From Palleronia aestuarii (GTDB taxonomy: Bacteria; Pseudomonadota; Alphaproteobacteria; Rhodobacterales; Rhodobacteraceae), in contig NZ_QKZL01000002.1 in assembly GCF_003253995.1 (NCBI RefSeq), positions 62,001-126,000 of the forward strand: a stretch of 64,000 nt of DNA, in the 5' to 3' direction. The notes under the pieces were generated by a model. It saw nothing but the letters and a program-made list of their open reading frames with translations. It was not told the DNA's origin and made no database searches. The position numbers and the translations under genes are program-made. This document shows, in pieces, positions 1 through 9,945 of this stretch (its first letter is position 1; each line of letters opens with the position of its first letter).

Positions 1-862
1 GCAGCGTGCCGGCCGCGAGCGTCGCGCGGCTCGCGAGATGGGTGAGGTCGGGGCCCACCCGGCCGTGAGCGGGCGTGCCGCGGATCGCGTGACAGGCGCC
101 GCAACCCTCGGCGAAAAAGGCCGCGCGCCCCTCCCGGGCAAGCGCCGTGTCGGGCGGGACAGCGGGACCCGCTTCCGCGTCGAGCCAGGCCGCGAAATCC
201 TCCGGCGTGAGGACCTCCGCCGTGAAGGCCATCTTGGCATGGCTCTCCCCGCAATATTCGGCGCATTGCCCGCGGTAGAGGCCCGGCACGGTCGGGGCGA
301 GGGACATGCGGTTGGTCCGGCCCGGGATCATGTCGCTCTTGCCACCGAGAGACGGCACCCAGAAGGAGTGGATGACCTTGTCGGCTTCGAGCGTGATCTC
401 GCTCCGCGATCCAGCCGGCAGCCGGACCTCGTTGGCGGAGATGATCGGCTCGTCCGCTCCCTCGGGCCAGTAGGCCACGCGCCACCACCATTGCTCCCCG
501 GTCACCTCGACGCGAAGCCCGCCATCGCCCTCCGCCCGCTGCTCCGGCATGATCGAGAGCGCATAGAAAAGAAGCCCGGCGAGAACCACGGTGGGAAACG
601 CGATCCCGCCCCAGAGGATCAGCGCCTGCGCGCCGCGTTCGGAAAGTTCGCGGGGATTGATCCGGGTGACGTAGAACATCAGCCCGTTCATCGCGCACCA
701 GAGCACGACCGCGCCGGCGAGCAGGAACCAGAAGAGGTTCGCCAGGACGAAGGCATCTTCGCCGCCCGGTGCGAGAACGGATTGGGGGCCGTCGCAGCCC
801 GCGAGGACGAGGATCGCGCAGATCAGGACCGGGCCGCCCGGCCACATGCGAGGCGACCTCAT
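1..862 (-). CDS. coxB: Cytochrome c oxidase subunit II, caa3 type (C-terminus outside window)
   Basis: Electron-entry subunit of a heme-copper terminal oxidase, acting at the periplasmic face of the inner membrane. It is read on the minus strand from the ATG at 862 and runs off the window edge. The N-terminus has a lipoprotein signal (LVLAGC, Cys about residue 23), then two membrane segments. A complete CuA site follows: His in VIHSFW, then CAEYCGESHAKM. After the cupredoxin domain comes a fused cytochrome c domain with the heme motif CGACH, which makes it caa3-like rather than plain aa3. The start codon overlaps the stop of the upstream sugar kinase as ATGA, so translation is probably coupled. 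An alternative ATG lies at 847. The catalytic subunit would be expected just outside the window. Confidence 0.9.
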   Translation of the reverse strand, partial: MRSPRMWPGGPVLICAILVLAGCDGPQSVLAPGGEDAFVLANLFWFLLAGAVVLWCAMNGLMFYVTRINPRELSERGAQALILWGGIAFPTVVLAGLLFYALSIMPEQRAEGDGGLRVEVTGEQWWWRVAYWPEGADEPIISANEVRLPAGSRSEITLEADKVIHSFWVPSLGGKSDMIPGRTNRMSLAPTVPGLYRGQCAEYCGESHAKMAFTAEVLTPEDFAAWLDAEAGPAVPPDTALAREGRAAFFAEGCGACHAIRGTPAHGRVGPDLTHLASRATLAAGTL

Positions 863-1761
863 GCGAGATCGACCATCGCACCCCGCCGCGCGATCACCCG
901 CGCGGCCAGTTCCGCGCCGCGTGCGACGGCCGCGCCCAAATCCGCCCCCGTGAGATGCGCTGCGAGGAACCCGGCGTTGAAGCTGTCCCCGGCGGCCGTC
1001 GTATCCACGATCTTCTCCGCCGGAACGGACGGATATCGGGTCACGGCGTCCCCCTCCCTCACGACGATTTCGGCCTCCCCGTTCTTCACCACCACGAGGG
1101 ACGCGCCCGCATCGGCGTAGCGGCCGGCCGTGGCCTCGGGGTCCGCGTCACCGAAGAACCGCGCCTCGTCGTCGAAGGACGGCAGGACGATGTCGGAATG
1201 TCCCGCCGCCGCGCTCACCGCAGCGCACATCGCTTCCGCATCCGGCCAGAGCGCGGGACGCAGGTTGGAATCGAAGACGATGCGGGCGCCGTTCGAACGG
1301 GCCTCGTCGGCACAGTCGAGGAGCGTCGCGCGCGAGGACGCATCCAGGATGCCGAGCGTGATGCCGGAGAAATAGACGATATCGGCGCCCGCGAGCGCAT
1401 CCATCAGCGCCTGTCGATCCTCGGCGAGAGTCCGGGCGGCGGAACTGGAGCGCCAGTAGGCGAAGCTCCGTTCTCCGTCCTGAAGCTCGATGAGGTAGAG
1501 GCCGAGCGTCCGGTCGTCGCGCCGCATGATCGAGGAGGTGCCGATCCCGCAGCCGTCGAGGAAATCGCGCAGACCGTTCGAGAGCCGGTCGCATCCGATC
1601 GCCGTGACGTAGTCGACGTCCCAGTCGTTCGGCAGAAGCTGGCGGAGATAGAAGGCGGTGTTGCAGGTATCCCCGGCGAACCCCATCCGAAAAGTCCCGT
1701 CCATCTCCGCAGGGGCCATCTCCACCATGCACTCGCCGATCGAGACAAACCGCGCCGCCAT
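859..1761 (-). CDS. kdgK: PfkB-family sugar kinase, probable 2-keto-3-deoxygluconate kinase
   Basis: Ribokinase/PfkB-fold kinase that by similarity phosphorylates 2-keto-3-deoxygluconate to KDPG in sugar-acid catabolism. The N-terminal SIGECMVEM and FAGDTCNTA regions match the substrate-binding part of KDG kinases. The family signature DTTAAGDSFNAGFL lies near the C-terminus and carries the catalytic Asp (AAGD). About 300 residues is the usual size. I prefer the ATG at 1761 because GAGGG lies five bases upstream; a GTG at 1773 is also open. The stop overlaps the start of the oxidase subunit II gene, an unexpected partner. The exact sugar substrate is inferred. The enzyme could serve the galactose/arabinose oxidative route encoded at 10-17 kb. 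Confidence 0.8.
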   Translation of the reverse strand: MAARFVSIGECMVEMAPAEMDGTFRMGFAGDTCNTAFYLRQLLPNDWDVDYVTAIGCDRLSNGLRDFLDGCGIGTSSIMRRDDRTLGLYLIELQDGERSFAYWRSSSAARTLAEDRQALMDALAGADIVYFSGITLGILDASSRATLLDCADEARSNGARIVFDSNLRPALWPDAEAMCAAVSAAAGHSDIVLPSFDDEARFFGDADPEATAGRYADAGASLVVVKNGEAEIVVREGDAVTRYPSVPAEKIVDTTAAGDSFNAGFLAAHLTGADLGAAVARGAELAARVIARRGAMVDLA

Positions 1762-1773
1762 CCGGACCCTCAC

Positions 1774-2150
1774 ACCTTCATCACACCCTTGTTAAGGCGA
1801 AGATCGCGCAGGCAAAAGCCCCATAAACCTGCGACAAGTCGACAGAGCGTTTCCTAGCACCCGTCGAAGCAGGACCGGCCGAGAATCGCCGCCCGTCTCG
1901 TTCTGACCTGCGACCAGCATCCCGGCGCTCGGCATCGTCGTTGAATCAGCCACGATCGCGGAAGCACTCGAACGTCCACCGATCTCCCTCCAATCCGACT
2001 ATTACGCAAGGAGGGAACCCGGGCAAAGCAGGCTCGGCAGGACCCTGGTTCGGCAGCCTTCCGGAGACGAAGAAACAGCAGTTTCAGGGCAAGGTCGCGC
2101 CCACCGAGTCGAACTTCACGAAACTGGCGAAAGTAGAGACGGGCGATCTA
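1774..2150. other. Intergenic region without a recognisable gene
   Basis: This stretch separates the start of the minus-strand kinase gene from the stop of the minus-strand receiver gene. A plus-strand frame open from 1941 has no family resemblance and runs into the receiver gene antisense, so I do not accept it. The part before 1861 must carry the promoter of the kinase/oxidase operon. I see no strong terminator, tRNA or repeat. Confidence 0.5.
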
Positions 2151-2528
2151 CTACCCGGATCGCGCGCCCAGCGCGGCGCTCATCTCGTTCAGCAGGAACG
2201 TCATCCGCACGGGCTTCGCGACGAGTGGCGCCACCGGCAATTGCCGGGAAATATAATCCCAGCCATAGCCGGATACATAGACGAAGGGGATACCCTTTGA
2301 CCGAAGGGCCTCCGCGATCCGGCGCGGCGTCTCTCCCCGGAGGTTCGCATCGAGGATGGCGATGTCGGGATCGTTCGTCTCGAGGAACTCCAGCGCTCCG
2401 TCGACGGAGGAGCAAGGCTCGTAGCATTCGAAGCCCTCGTCCTCGAGCTGCATCACGAGGTCGAGCGCAACGAAGGTCTCGTCCTCCACGACGAGGACCT
2501 TGACGGCATCCGCTCCGGCTCCGGTCAT
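2151..2528 (-). CDS. Single-domain response regulator (REC)
   Basis: A stand-alone receiver domain of about 125 residues with no output domain. VLVVEDETFVALDL gives the acidic pocket, DIAILDANL the phospho-acceptor Asp, YVSGYG the switch region and AKPVRM the conserved Lys. I start at the ATG at 2528; the reading frame stays open further upstream, but that part looks non-coding. It lies head-to-head with the HWE kinase gene, so the two probably form a phosphorelay pair. Such short receivers commonly act as phosphate sinks or intermediates with HWE/HisKA_2 kinases. A GGAAC-N16-GGTT site on its strand at 2641-2665 suggests control by the general stress sigma factor. Confidence 0.88.
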   Translation of the reverse strand: MTGAGADAVKVLVVEDETFVALDLVMQLEDEGFECYEPCSSVDGALEFLETNDPDIAILDANLRGETPRRIAEALRSKGIPFVYVSGYGWDYISRQLPVAPLVAKPVRMTFLLNEMSAALGARSG

Positions 2529-2640
2529 GAGAGCGTAGCTCCACGAGAGTGCGACGCGGCGTGGTCTGGATGCGCGGAAGCACGGGTCATCGTCACCGAA
2601 ACTCCCAGAGGCTTTGTCGTCGATCCGTCCATACCGATCC

Positions 2641-2665
2641 AACCGACGACCTCCCTAGCAGTTCC
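2641..2665 (-). promoter_or_regulatory. Candidate EcfG-type promoter for the receiver gene
   Basis: On the minus strand GGAAC (2665-2661) is followed by exactly 16 bases and then GGTT (2644-2641). This fits the GGAAC-N16/17-(C/G)GTT pattern of alphaproteobacterial EcfG general-stress promoters. It is about 113 bases upstream of the receiver start at 2528, in the correct direction. The assignment rests on the motif alone. Confidence 0.45.
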
Positions 2666-2737
2666 TATGTCGAAGATTGTTCTTTCGGCGGCGATATGGA
2701 TTTGCCACTATGTCGCCGGTCCGGTCCCTGAGGCGGC

Positions 2738-5407
2738 ATGATTGACGTCGACGAGAATGACGCAGCCGGCACTCCGGCGCCCAGCTGTCCCGTCGTGGCG
2801 ATCCTCGCCGCGGCGGAGGAGACCGCAGCGCTCGGCGACGTGCTCGGGGCACTCGGGCATGGCTGGGGTGCGTGCTATGTCGTTGTTCAGCATTCCGGAT
2901 CGCGGACGAATGATGCGTCCGATGCGTTCCCCGACGGCCGGACCACGCTCGATGTCGTGCAAGCCACGGACGGGGTGGAGATCGCGGAGGACCGGATCCT
3001 CGTCGTACCGGAATCGCGTGTCGCCCGTATCGCATCCGGAAACCTGCGCCTCGCACGGCCCGGGCCGGAGAATGCCGAACATCTTTCCATCGACATCTTT
3101 CTCAGCTCGCTCGCGGCGGAGATCGGCGACCGTGCGGCCGTGATCGTGCTCTCCCTTCCGGGCCGCGACGGCATCGAAGGCCTTGCCCGGCTGAAGGCGG
3201 CGGGGGGTTGCATGATCGTGGGCGAGACGCGCGACGGCGCGACGGCGCGAAGCATCGCGGCGGCAGGACCGGCTGAATCCATCTTGCCGCCCGCCGAGAT
3301 CGCAGAGGCCGTGCGTGACTGTCTCGCCGGGATGCGTCGCGAACCTGCGCCCTCCTCGGACAAAGCCCGGCGCGGGGACGAGGGAACCGACATCCCGGGA
3401 GCTTCGCCCGAGGAGCGGTGCCAGGCGCTGATGGAGGAGCTGGAACGAACGCGGGAAGATCTCGCGGAAGCCCGCGGTGCGCTGCAGAGCGAGAGCCGGG
3501 CGAGGATCGCGATCGAGGACGAGCTCGTCGAGACCGCCGCGCAGCACGACATGGCGCAGGCCGATCTTGCCAACACGCTCGCGAGCACCGGGATCGCCGC
3601 CCTCTTTCTGGACCGGGAGGCCCGACTGCGCCGCATCACTCCCGCGGCGCAACTCCTGCTCGGTCTCGATGCGGAAAATATCGGCCGGTCCGTGAATTCG
3701 GCCGCCACCCGACTGATCGAGGCGGATCTCGACGCCGAGGCCCGGCGCGTGGTCGCGAGCTTCGAGCATGTCGAGCGGGAGATAGCGGTGAGCGGCGGCG
3801 GCATCGTGTTGATGCGGATCCTGCCCTATCTCGATGCCGAGGATCGCGCCGACGGGGTCGTTGTGACCTTTGCCGACATCTCGGCATCACGCGCGGCCCG
3901 CGACCGGATCGACGGCCTGAACCAGCGTCTGCAGGCGAAGATAAACGACCTGTCCGCAATCCTCGATCTGGCACCGATCGGCATCGCGTTCCTCGACGAT
4001 CCCGCAGGCCGAGACATCATCCTCAACGCCGATGCCCGCCGCATGACCGGGCGGGAGACGGGCGATCTTGCGGAAACAGGGCGGGAGATCGACTATCAGG
4101 TCCTGATCGACGACACCCCTATCGCCGCACGCGACCTGCCGCTGCGCCAGGTGTGGCGCACCGGCGAGCCCGTCACGAACGTCGAGGCGCGGTTCGTCCA
4201 CGCCGACGGTCGCGCCCACGACGTGATGATCGCCGCGGCCCCGGTCTTCGACGACGCGGGAAAGATGCGGCGCGCGGTGAGCGTCTTCAGCGACATCACC
4301 CCGATCGTGCACGCCCGCAGGGTCGCCGAACGTGTCGCCGGGCAATACGCGTATCTCGCGCGGCTTGGGCGCAGGGGGCTCGAGGGTTTGCCGGTCGATG
4401 TGATGATCGCGGAAATCCCCCTCCGGCTTACCGAACTCATGAACGTGGACGCGGCGCAGATCCTGCTCTGCCGGCGTGGACAGGGAACGCTCGAGCTCGC
4501 TTCGGCCCACGGCATCGAGATGCCGGACGACCGGATCGTGGAGAACGGACCCGAGAGCGTCCTCGCGCAGGCGATGTCCCAAGGCAAGAGCGTCGATTTT
4601 CTCACGGCCGCGGGTGGATCGCAGGCCCCCCGGATGCCGGATTTCCTGGCGGAGGCCGGGTTCGCGGCCGGCCTTGCCGTTTCGATCGGAGAGAAGGCCG
4701 ACCCGCTCGGCCTCATCTGTATCGAGACGCGCGGGCCGCGAGCGTTCAGCCGGGACGACCGGATATTCCTGCACACCGTGGCCAACGTCGTGGGAGCGTC
4801 GCTGCGCCGCGCCTCGTCAGACAACCAGAAACAGCTTCTCCTCGACGAATTGCGCCACCGGGTGAAGAACATGCTCGCGACCGTCCAGTCCGTGAGCTCG
4901 CTCTCTCTGCGCAACAGTGGCGTCGATCCGGCGATCCGTGCCCGCCTCATGGATCGGATCCGCGTTCTGGCGCTCGCGCACGATCTCAACTTCCGCAGTG
5001 GCGAAGCCCTCATCGACGTGGGCGAGCTCGTGCATATCCAGGTCGATCCCTTCGATCCGGGTGGAGATCGCCTCGAGGTCAAGGGAGAGAGCCGGGTGCG
5101 GCTCGACACGAGCACGGCCATCGACATGTCGATGATCATCCATGAACTGACCACGAATGCAGTCAAGCACGGCGCGCTCGCGGACGAGGACGGGCGGGTC
5201 TCGATCACCATCGGCTCGCATCGCCGTAACGGGTTCGACGTGGTGCGGATCCTCTGGATGGAGGAAAGCGGCCGCGCGCTCGCCTCGCCCCCAGTAACGG
5301 GCGGGGGATCGAAACTGCTGCATGCGGTCGGCCGCCAGCCGCAATTCGACATCACGTGGGAGATGCGTCCGAGCGGACTGCGCTGCGAGATCTCCGTCAC
5401 GACCTGA
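2738..5407 (+). CDS. Hybrid CheB-like/PAS/PAS/GAF HWE-family sensor histidine kinase
   Basis: Large soluble sensor kinase of 889 residues without membrane segments. Residues about 17-205 resemble a CheB methylesterase domain. His52 (VVVQHSG) and Asp144 (LPGRDG) of the catalytic triad are in place, but the usual GASxGG serine loop reads LAAAEE, so Ser is replaced by Ala25. A coiled coil (about 225-280), two PAS-like regions (about 283-385 and 400-520) and a GAF domain (about 540-700) follow. The kinase core is HisKA_2/HWE type: phospho-acceptor His707 in ELRHRVKN, N-box [13 protein letters not shown], and the W-x-E element in LWMEES. There is no CheR domain, unlike many CheB/CheR/PAS kinases. 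It probably feeds the divergent receiver protein. Signal and output are unknown. Confidence 0.88.
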   Translation: MIDVDENDAAGTPAPSCPVVAILAAAEETAALGDVLGALGHGWGACYVVVQHSGSRTNDASDAFPDGRTTLDVVQATDGVEIAEDRILVVPESRVARIASGNLRLARPGPENAEHLSIDIFLSSLAAEIGDRAAVIVLSLPGRDGIEGLARLKAAGGCMIVGETRDGATARSIAAAGPAESILPPAEIAEAVRDCLAGMRREPAPSSDKARRGDEGTDIPGASPEERCQALMEELERTREDLAEARGALQSESRARIAIEDELVETAAQHDMAQADLANTLASTGIAALFLDREARLRRITPAAQLLLGLDAENIGRSVNSAATRLIEADLDAEARRVVASFEHVEREIAVSGGGIVLMRILPYLDAEDRADGVVVTFADISASRAARDRIDGLNQRLQAKINDLSAILDLAPIGIAFLDDPAGRDIILNADARRMTGRETGDLAETGREIDYQVLIDDTPIAARDLPLRQVWRTGEPVTNVEARFVHADGRAHDVMIAAAPVFDDAGKMRRAVSVFSDITPIVHARRVAERVAGQYAYLARLGRRGLEGLPVDVMIAEIPLRLTELMNVDAAQILLCRRGQGTLELASAHGIEMPDDRIVENGPESVLAQAMSQGKSVDFLTAAGGSQAPRMPDFLAEAGFAAGLAVSIGEKADPLGLICIETRGPRAFSRDDRIFLHTVANVVGASLRRASSDNQKQLLLDELRHRVKNMLATVQSVSSLSLRNSGVDPAIRARLMDRIRVLALAHDLNFRSGEALIDVGELVHIQVDPFDPGGDRLEVKGESRVRLDTSTAIDMSMIIHELTTNAVKHGALADEDGRVSITIGSHRRNGFDVVRILWMEESGRALASPPVTGGGSKLLHAVGRQPQFDITWEMRPSGLRCEISVTT

Positions 5408-5543
5408 ATTCCGCGATCCGGGCTTTTCTTCGGGACCCGGTTTCGCTATGCGCGACCATCCGCGAACCATGCGGACCCCAAGGGCCTGTGCTGGACGACA
5501 TCCCGGCCTGCGCCGTCACCGAACCACCCGAAAGGAGTCCCCG

Positions 5544-5813
5544 ATGTCGATCACTGCCGAGAAGAAGCAGGAGCTGATGAAGGAATTCGCCACGAAGGAC
5601 GGCGATACCGGAAGCCCCGAAGTGCAGGTCGCGATCCTGACGAGCCGGATCACCACGCTGACCGAGCACTTCAAGACCCACAAGAAGGACAACCATTCGC
5701 GCCGCGGCCTTTTGAAGCTCGTGGCCCAGCGCCGGAAACTCCTCGACTATACCAAGGCGCGCGACGAGGCCCGCTACCAGGACCTGATCAAGCGTCTCGG
5801 CATCCGCCGCTGA
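5544..5813 (+). CDS. rpsO: 30S ribosomal protein S15
   Basis: Small-subunit protein that binds the central domain of 16S rRNA, 89 residues, the normal length. It carries the conserved family stretch [16 protein letters not shown] followed by the [11 protein letters not shown] region that contacts rRNA. The start is the ATG at 5544 with AAAGGAG at 5531-5537; the frame is open further upstream but the added residues match nothing. It sits directly before pnp, the widespread rpsO-pnp arrangement. In other bacteria S15 represses its own mRNA; I did not find a clear structure for that here. Confidence 0.98.
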   Translation: MSITAEKKQELMKEFATKDGDTGSPEVQVAILTSRITTLTEHFKTHKKDNHSRRGLLKLVAQRRKLLDYTKARDEARYQDLIKRLGIRR

Positions 5814-5877
5814 ACGCACGTGCGGTCCCGCCTTCCACGGGCCCGTGCCTTTCCGAATCGACGTGATGACTGCTCCA

Positions 5878-5902
5878 CCCCGGCGACAATGTCTCGCCGG
5901 GG
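5878..5902 (+). promoter_or_regulatory. Strong hairpin in the rpsO-pnp intergenic region
   Basis: A perfect 9-bp stem (ccccggcga at 5878-5886 and tcgccgggg at 5894-5902) with a 7-base loop. No T-run follows, so it is not a standard intrinsic terminator. In enterobacteria the pnp leader folds into an RNase III-cleaved stem used for autoregulation, and this hairpin could be the local counterpart or an mRNA-stabilising end for rpsO. Function is inferred. Confidence 0.45.
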
Positions 5903-6079
5903 CAAGAATCGTTCTCGCGCGACGACTGGCCTGCCGCTCGGTTTTGCTGTAAGGCCGCTCAATCTGAGACGTGACGTCCCGACCCCGGCGTCGTGCAGAA
6001 GGAATGGGGTCGGCGGCAATGGGGCCGCCATTCAAACGGCGCGCCGGCAGGGGCCGGTCCGCGTCAGACAGGATACGAT

Positions 6080-8209
6080 ATGTTCAACGTGACGAAAAAA
6101 GAGATGCAATGGGGCGAGGAAACCCTGACGCTCGAGACCGGCAAGGTCGCGCGCCAGGCCGACGGCTCCGTTATCGCGACGCTGGGAGAAACCAGCGTGA
6201 TGGCCAATGTCACCTTCGCCAAGACCCAGAAGCCCGGCCAGGACTTCTTCCCGCTGACGGTGCATTACAACGAGAAATACTACGCCGCGGGCAAGATCCC
6301 CGGCGGCTTCTTCAAGCGCGAGGCGCGGCCCACGGAGAAGGAGACGCTGACCTCGCGTCTCATCGACCGGCCGATCCGCCCGCTCTTCGTTCCGGGCTTC
6401 AAGAACGAGGTGCTGGTGATCTGCACGGTCCTCAGCCATGACCTCGTCAACGATCCCGACGTGGTGGCGATGATCGCGGCGTCGGCGGCGCTCACGCTCT
6501 CCGGCGCGCCCTTCATGGGGCCGATCGCCGGCTGCCGCGTGGGCTTCGAGGGCGGCGAGTACGTCCTCAATCCCGAGATCGACGACATGCACGATCTCAA
6601 GAACAAGCCCGACCAGCGGCTCGACCTCGTCGTCGCGGGGACCAAGGACGCCGTGATGATGGTCGAGTCCGAGGCCTACGAGCTTTCCGAGGAAGAGATG
6701 CTGGGCGCCGTGACCTTTGCGCACGAGCAAATCCAGCCGGTGATCGACCTGATCATCGATCTTGCCGAGGATGCCGCGAAGGAGCCCTTCGACTTCCAGC
6801 CCGCCGATTACTCCGCGCTCTACGACGCGGTGAAGTCGGCCGGCGAGGAGAAGATGCGCGCGGCCTTCGCGATCACCGACAAGCAGGAGCGGACCACCGC
6901 GATCTCGGACGCCCGTGCCGCGATCATGGAGAGCCTCTCAGACGAGCAGAAGGTCGACGAGAACCTCGGTTCCGCCTTCAAGAAGCTCGAGAGCGCGGTC
7001 CTGCGGGGCGACGTGGTCAAGTCCGGCAAGCGGATCGACGGGCGCCGTACCGACGAAGTGCGCCCGATCGTGGCGGAAACGGGCTTCCTGCCCCGTACCC
7101 ACGGTTCCGCGCTCTTCACCCGCGGCGAGACCCAGGGCCTCGTGGTCACCACGCTCGGCACTGGCGACGACGAGCAGATGATTGACGCGCTGCAGGGCAC
7201 GTACAAGTCGAACTTCCTGCTGCACTACAACTTTCCGCCCTATTCGGTGGGCGAGGTCGGCCGCTTCGGTCCTCCGGGCCGCCGCGAAATCGGCCACGGC
7301 AAGCTCGCCTGGCGCGCGCTTCAGGCCGTGCTGCCGGCCGCGACCGACTTCCCCTACACGATCCGCGTTGTGTCTGAGATCACGGAGTCGAATGGCTCCT
7401 CCTCGATGGCGTCGGTCTGTGGCGGCTCGCTGTCGATGATGGACGCGGGCGTGCCGCTGAAGGCGCCGGTCGCGGGCGTGGCCATGGGCCTCATCCTTGA
7501 GGATGACGGCGACTACGCGATCCTGACCGACATCCTTGGTGACGAAGATCATCTCGGCGACATGGACTTCAAGGTCGCGGGCACCGAGAACGGCATCACC
7601 TCGCTGCAGATGGACATCAAGGTGGCGGGCATCACGCCTGAAATCATGTCCAAGGCGCTCGAGCAGGCCAAGGCCGGCCGGATGCACATCCTGGGCGAGA
7701 TGAACAAGGCGCTCAGCTCGGCCGCCGAGTTCTCCGAACACGCGCCGAGGATCGAGACGATGCAGATCCCCACCGACAAGATCCGGGAAGTCATCGGTTC
7801 GGGCGGCAAGGTAATCCGCGAGATCGTGGAAGTCTCGGGCGCCAAGGTCGACATCAACGACGACGGCGTCATCAAGATCGCGTCCGCGAACGGCGAGGCC
7901 ATTCAGAAGGCCTACGACATGATCCACTCGATCGTGGCCGAGCCGGAAGAGGGCAAGGTCTACAAGGGCACGGTGGTCAAGATCGTCGATTTCGGCGCCT
8001 TTGTGAACTTCTTCGGCAAGCGCGACGGCCTCGTCCACGTGAGCCAGATCAAGAAGGAGCGGCTGAACCACCCCTCCGACGTTCTGAAGGAAGGTCAGGA
8101 GGTCTTCGTGAAGCTCCTGGGCTTCGACGACCGCGGCAAGGTGCGCCTCGCCATGAAGATGGTCGACCAGGAAACTGGCCTCGAAGAGGCAAAGGAGGAC
8201 GCGGAGTAA
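6080..8209 (+). CDS. pnp: Polyribonucleotide nucleotidyltransferase (PNPase)
   Basis: Phosphorolytic 3'-5' exoribonuclease of the mRNA degradosome, 709 residues, normal length. Order of domains: first RNase PH domain from [12 protein letters not shown], an all-helical linker, second RNase PH domain starting near [11 protein letters not shown] with the active-site region [12 protein letters not shown], then KH ([19 protein letters not shown]) and S1 ([18 protein letters not shown]) RNA-binding domains. The start chosen is the ATG at 6080, where family similarity begins; an in-frame ATG at 5993 only adds unrelated sequence. It follows rpsO after about 265 bases holding a strong hairpin. A GC-rich hairpin just after the stop probably ends the transcript. 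Confidence 0.98.
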   Translation: MFNVTKKEMQWGEETLTLETGKVARQADGSVIATLGETSVMANVTFAKTQKPGQDFFPLTVHYNEKYYAAGKIPGGFFKREARPTEKETLTSRLIDRPIRPLFVPGFKNEVLVICTVLSHDLVNDPDVVAMIAASAALTLSGAPFMGPIAGCRVGFEGGEYVLNPEIDDMHDLKNKPDQRLDLVVAGTKDAVMMVESEAYELSEEEMLGAVTFAHEQIQPVIDLIIDLAEDAAKEPFDFQPADYSALYDAVKSAGEEKMRAAFAITDKQERTTAISDARAAIMESLSDEQKVDENLGSAFKKLESAVLRGDVVKSGKRIDGRRTDEVRPIVAETGFLPRTHGSALFTRGETQGLVVTTLGTGDDEQMIDALQGTYKSNFLLHYNFPPYSVGEVGRFGPPGRREIGHGKLAWRALQAVLPAATDFPYTIRVVSEITESNGSSSMASVCGGSLSMMDAGVPLKAPVAGVAMGLILEDDGDYAILTDILGDEDHLGDMDFKVAGTENGITSLQMDIKVAGITPEIMSKALEQAKAGRMHILGEMNKALSSAAEFSEHAPRIETMQIPTDKIREVIGSGGKVIREIVEVSGAKVDINDDGVIKIASANGEAIQKAYDMIHSIVAEPEEGKVYKGTVVKIVDFGAFVNFFGKRDGLVHVSQIKKERLNHPSDVLKEGQEVFVKLLGFDDRGKVRLAMKMVDQETGLEEAKEDAE

Positions 8210-8222
8210 TCCGCGCCCACAT

Positions 8223-8243
8223 GCCCCGGCCTCGCGCCGGGGC
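8223..8243 (+). terminator. Probable terminator hairpin after pnp
   Basis: Perfect 8-bp stem gccccggc (8223-8230) and gccggggc (8236-8243) with a 5-base loop, 14 bases past the pnp stop. It is followed by CCCTTCC rather than a clean T-run, so termination may be partial or the structure may protect the mRNA 3' end. Confidence 0.5.
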
Positions 8244-8436
8244 CCCTTCCGCCTCGGGCCGGACACGTTCTATCGGTGGCGCGGCGGACATGCCGTTGCG
8301 CCGCGGCGCAGGCCTGATCGTTCTCCGAAGACCCATCGCATGACCCCATCGCATCGCTGTGGCCGAGAAGGACCGGGAAACCGGATCTGCCTTGGTGAGA
8401 CCCGTCGGGATCAGGAAGCAGGTTCGGTGAACGTCC

Positions 8437-9843
8437 GTGGCTGACAGCTCGCCCCTCGACCGCCTGGGTGGCACGCTTCTCGTCGCGACGATGGTGCTTT
8501 TCGTGAGCTTGGAGTTCACCGGTGCGGCGGTCTTTTCCTATGCCTCCGGCCTGACGGCGCTTCTCGGGCTCGCGGCGTTCACGCCGCGCGTCGCGTGGAC
8601 GCGCCGCATTTTCGTGATCATCGGGCTCGTCCTCGTGGTGCTTTCCGCCGCGTTGCAACCCGACTGGGCGGCGACGACGCTCTCGGCGCTCGAGCGAGCA
8701 GCCTTCATCGGCGCATTCTTCACCGCGCTGACGGCGATCCGCTTCGCCGCGATCGGCGATCCGGGAATCATTGATTGCGGGCGGTTCCTCGCCGGACAGC
8801 CGCCGGGACGACGCTATCTTGCCCTGACCCTCGGCGGACACCTGTTCGGTCTGATCCTCATGTATGGCTCGATCTCCCTCCTGGGCGCCCTCGCGACGGA
8901 CAGTTCCGCCGCCGAGCCCAACGAGGAAGTCCGCGCGCATCGAAGGCGCCGGATGCTCGTGGCGATCCAGCGGGGTTTCATCTCCACCCTAACCTGGTCG
9001 CCGCTCGCCTTCGCGGCCGCCATCACGCTGACCATCATTCCCGGCGCGCAATGGTCTGCCGCCCTACCCTTCACCCTGACGAGCGCCCTGATCCTCGCGG
9101 CAACCGGGTGGCTGCTCGACACGATCTTCAAGCCGAGGCTTTCCGGTCCGCGCCCGCCGATCGGTCCCGCCGAAGGGCAATGGTTCGCGCATCTCAGGCC
9201 GCTCTTCGTGCTCCTCGGAATCATGGTCGTCTCTGTCGGTATCATCCATTTCCTGACGGGCGTCCGGATCATCGGCGCGGTCATGGCGCTCGTCCCGGCC
9301 ATCGCGCTCGTCTGGATCGCCTTTCAGCCCGACGCACGGGACGGCCGCCTGCGCCACGCGGGAAACAAGGCGCGCCGTTTCGCCTTCGAGGAACTTCCGA
9401 CGCTCGAGGGCGAACTCGTCCTCCTGATGATGGCGGGGTTCATCGGCACGATGGGGTCGCATCTCCTGGCGCCCGCGGTCGCGGCCTCGGGCCTCGACCT
9501 CACCGCGATCCCGACGCCGATCCTTCTCGTGGGTCTCTTCTGGATGATTCCGATCACCGGACAACTCGGGATGAACCCGATCCTGTCGGTCTCCCTGCTC
9601 GCGCCCCTCCTGCCCACGCCGGAGGCCCTCGGCGTCTCGCCCGCGATCGTCGTCTGCGCGATCACCAGTGGCTGGGCGCTGAGCGGCGCGACGTCGCCGT
9701 TCACCGCATCTGTCCTGCTCGTGGGCGCCTACGGCAAGGTCACGGCATCGCATGTGGGGGTGCGATGGAACGGTCTCTACGCGGGCGCCGCGGGGGTCGT
9801 GATCTCCGCATGGATCACCGTCCTGACCCTCCTGGCGGGCTGA
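8437..9843 (+). CDS. Polytopic inner-membrane protein, transporter-like, not identified
   Basis: A 468-residue, strongly hydrophobic protein with roughly ten to twelve predicted membrane helices. A basic cytoplasmic loop (RAHRRRRMLVAIQRG) lies in the middle. The C-terminal half has helix-breaking motifs such as MAGFIGTMGSHLL and SGWALSGATSPFTASV, which resemble the hairpins of ion-transporter superfamily carriers. That resemblance is weak and no family is assigned. The start is a GTG at 8437; the next Met is far inside the first helix. It stands alone between pnp and the convergent sugar operon, so context does not reveal its substrate. Confidence 0.7.
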   Translation: MADSSPLDRLGGTLLVATMVLFVSLEFTGAAVFSYASGLTALLGLAAFTPRVAWTRRIFVIIGLVLVVLSAALQPDWAATTLSALERAAFIGAFFTALTAIRFAAIGDPGIIDCGRFLAGQPPGRRYLALTLGGHLFGLILMYGSISLLGALATDSSAAEPNEEVRAHRRRRMLVAIQRGFISTLTWSPLAFAAAITLTIIPGAQWSAALPFTLTSALILAATGWLLDTIFKPRLSGPRPPIGPAEGQWFAHLRPLFVLLGIMVVSVGIIHFLTGVRIIGAVMALVPAIALVWIAFQPDARDGRLRHAGNKARRFAFEELPTLEGELVLLMMAGFIGTMGSHLLAPAVAASGLDLTAIPTPILLVGLFWMIPITGQLGMNPILSVSLLAPLLPTPEALGVSPAIVVCAITSGWALSGATSPFTASVLLVGAYGKVTASHVGVRWNGLYAGAAGVVISAWITVLTLLAG

Positions 9844-9889
9844 CCCATCCAATTGCGAAGATCGCCAGATTTTTAGCTGGCCAATTGAC

Positions 9890-9908
9890 CCCCCGCTTGC
9901 ATCGGGGG
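9890..9908. terminator. Possible bidirectional terminator hairpin
   Basis: A 6-bp stem (cccccg at 9890-9895, cggggg at 9903-9908) with a 7-base loop lies between two convergent genes, the membrane protein on the plus strand and the sugar operon on the minus strand. Position favours a terminator role; there is no T-run on either side. Confidence 0.3.
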
Positions 9909-9945
9909 AGTGCAACCAGCCGCTGCCCCCTTGTGGGTCACGACT

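Noticed and set aside
1941-2300. Plus-strand 119-codon open frame
   Set aside because: It overlaps the receiver gene antisense, has no family resemblance and no convincing ribosome site.
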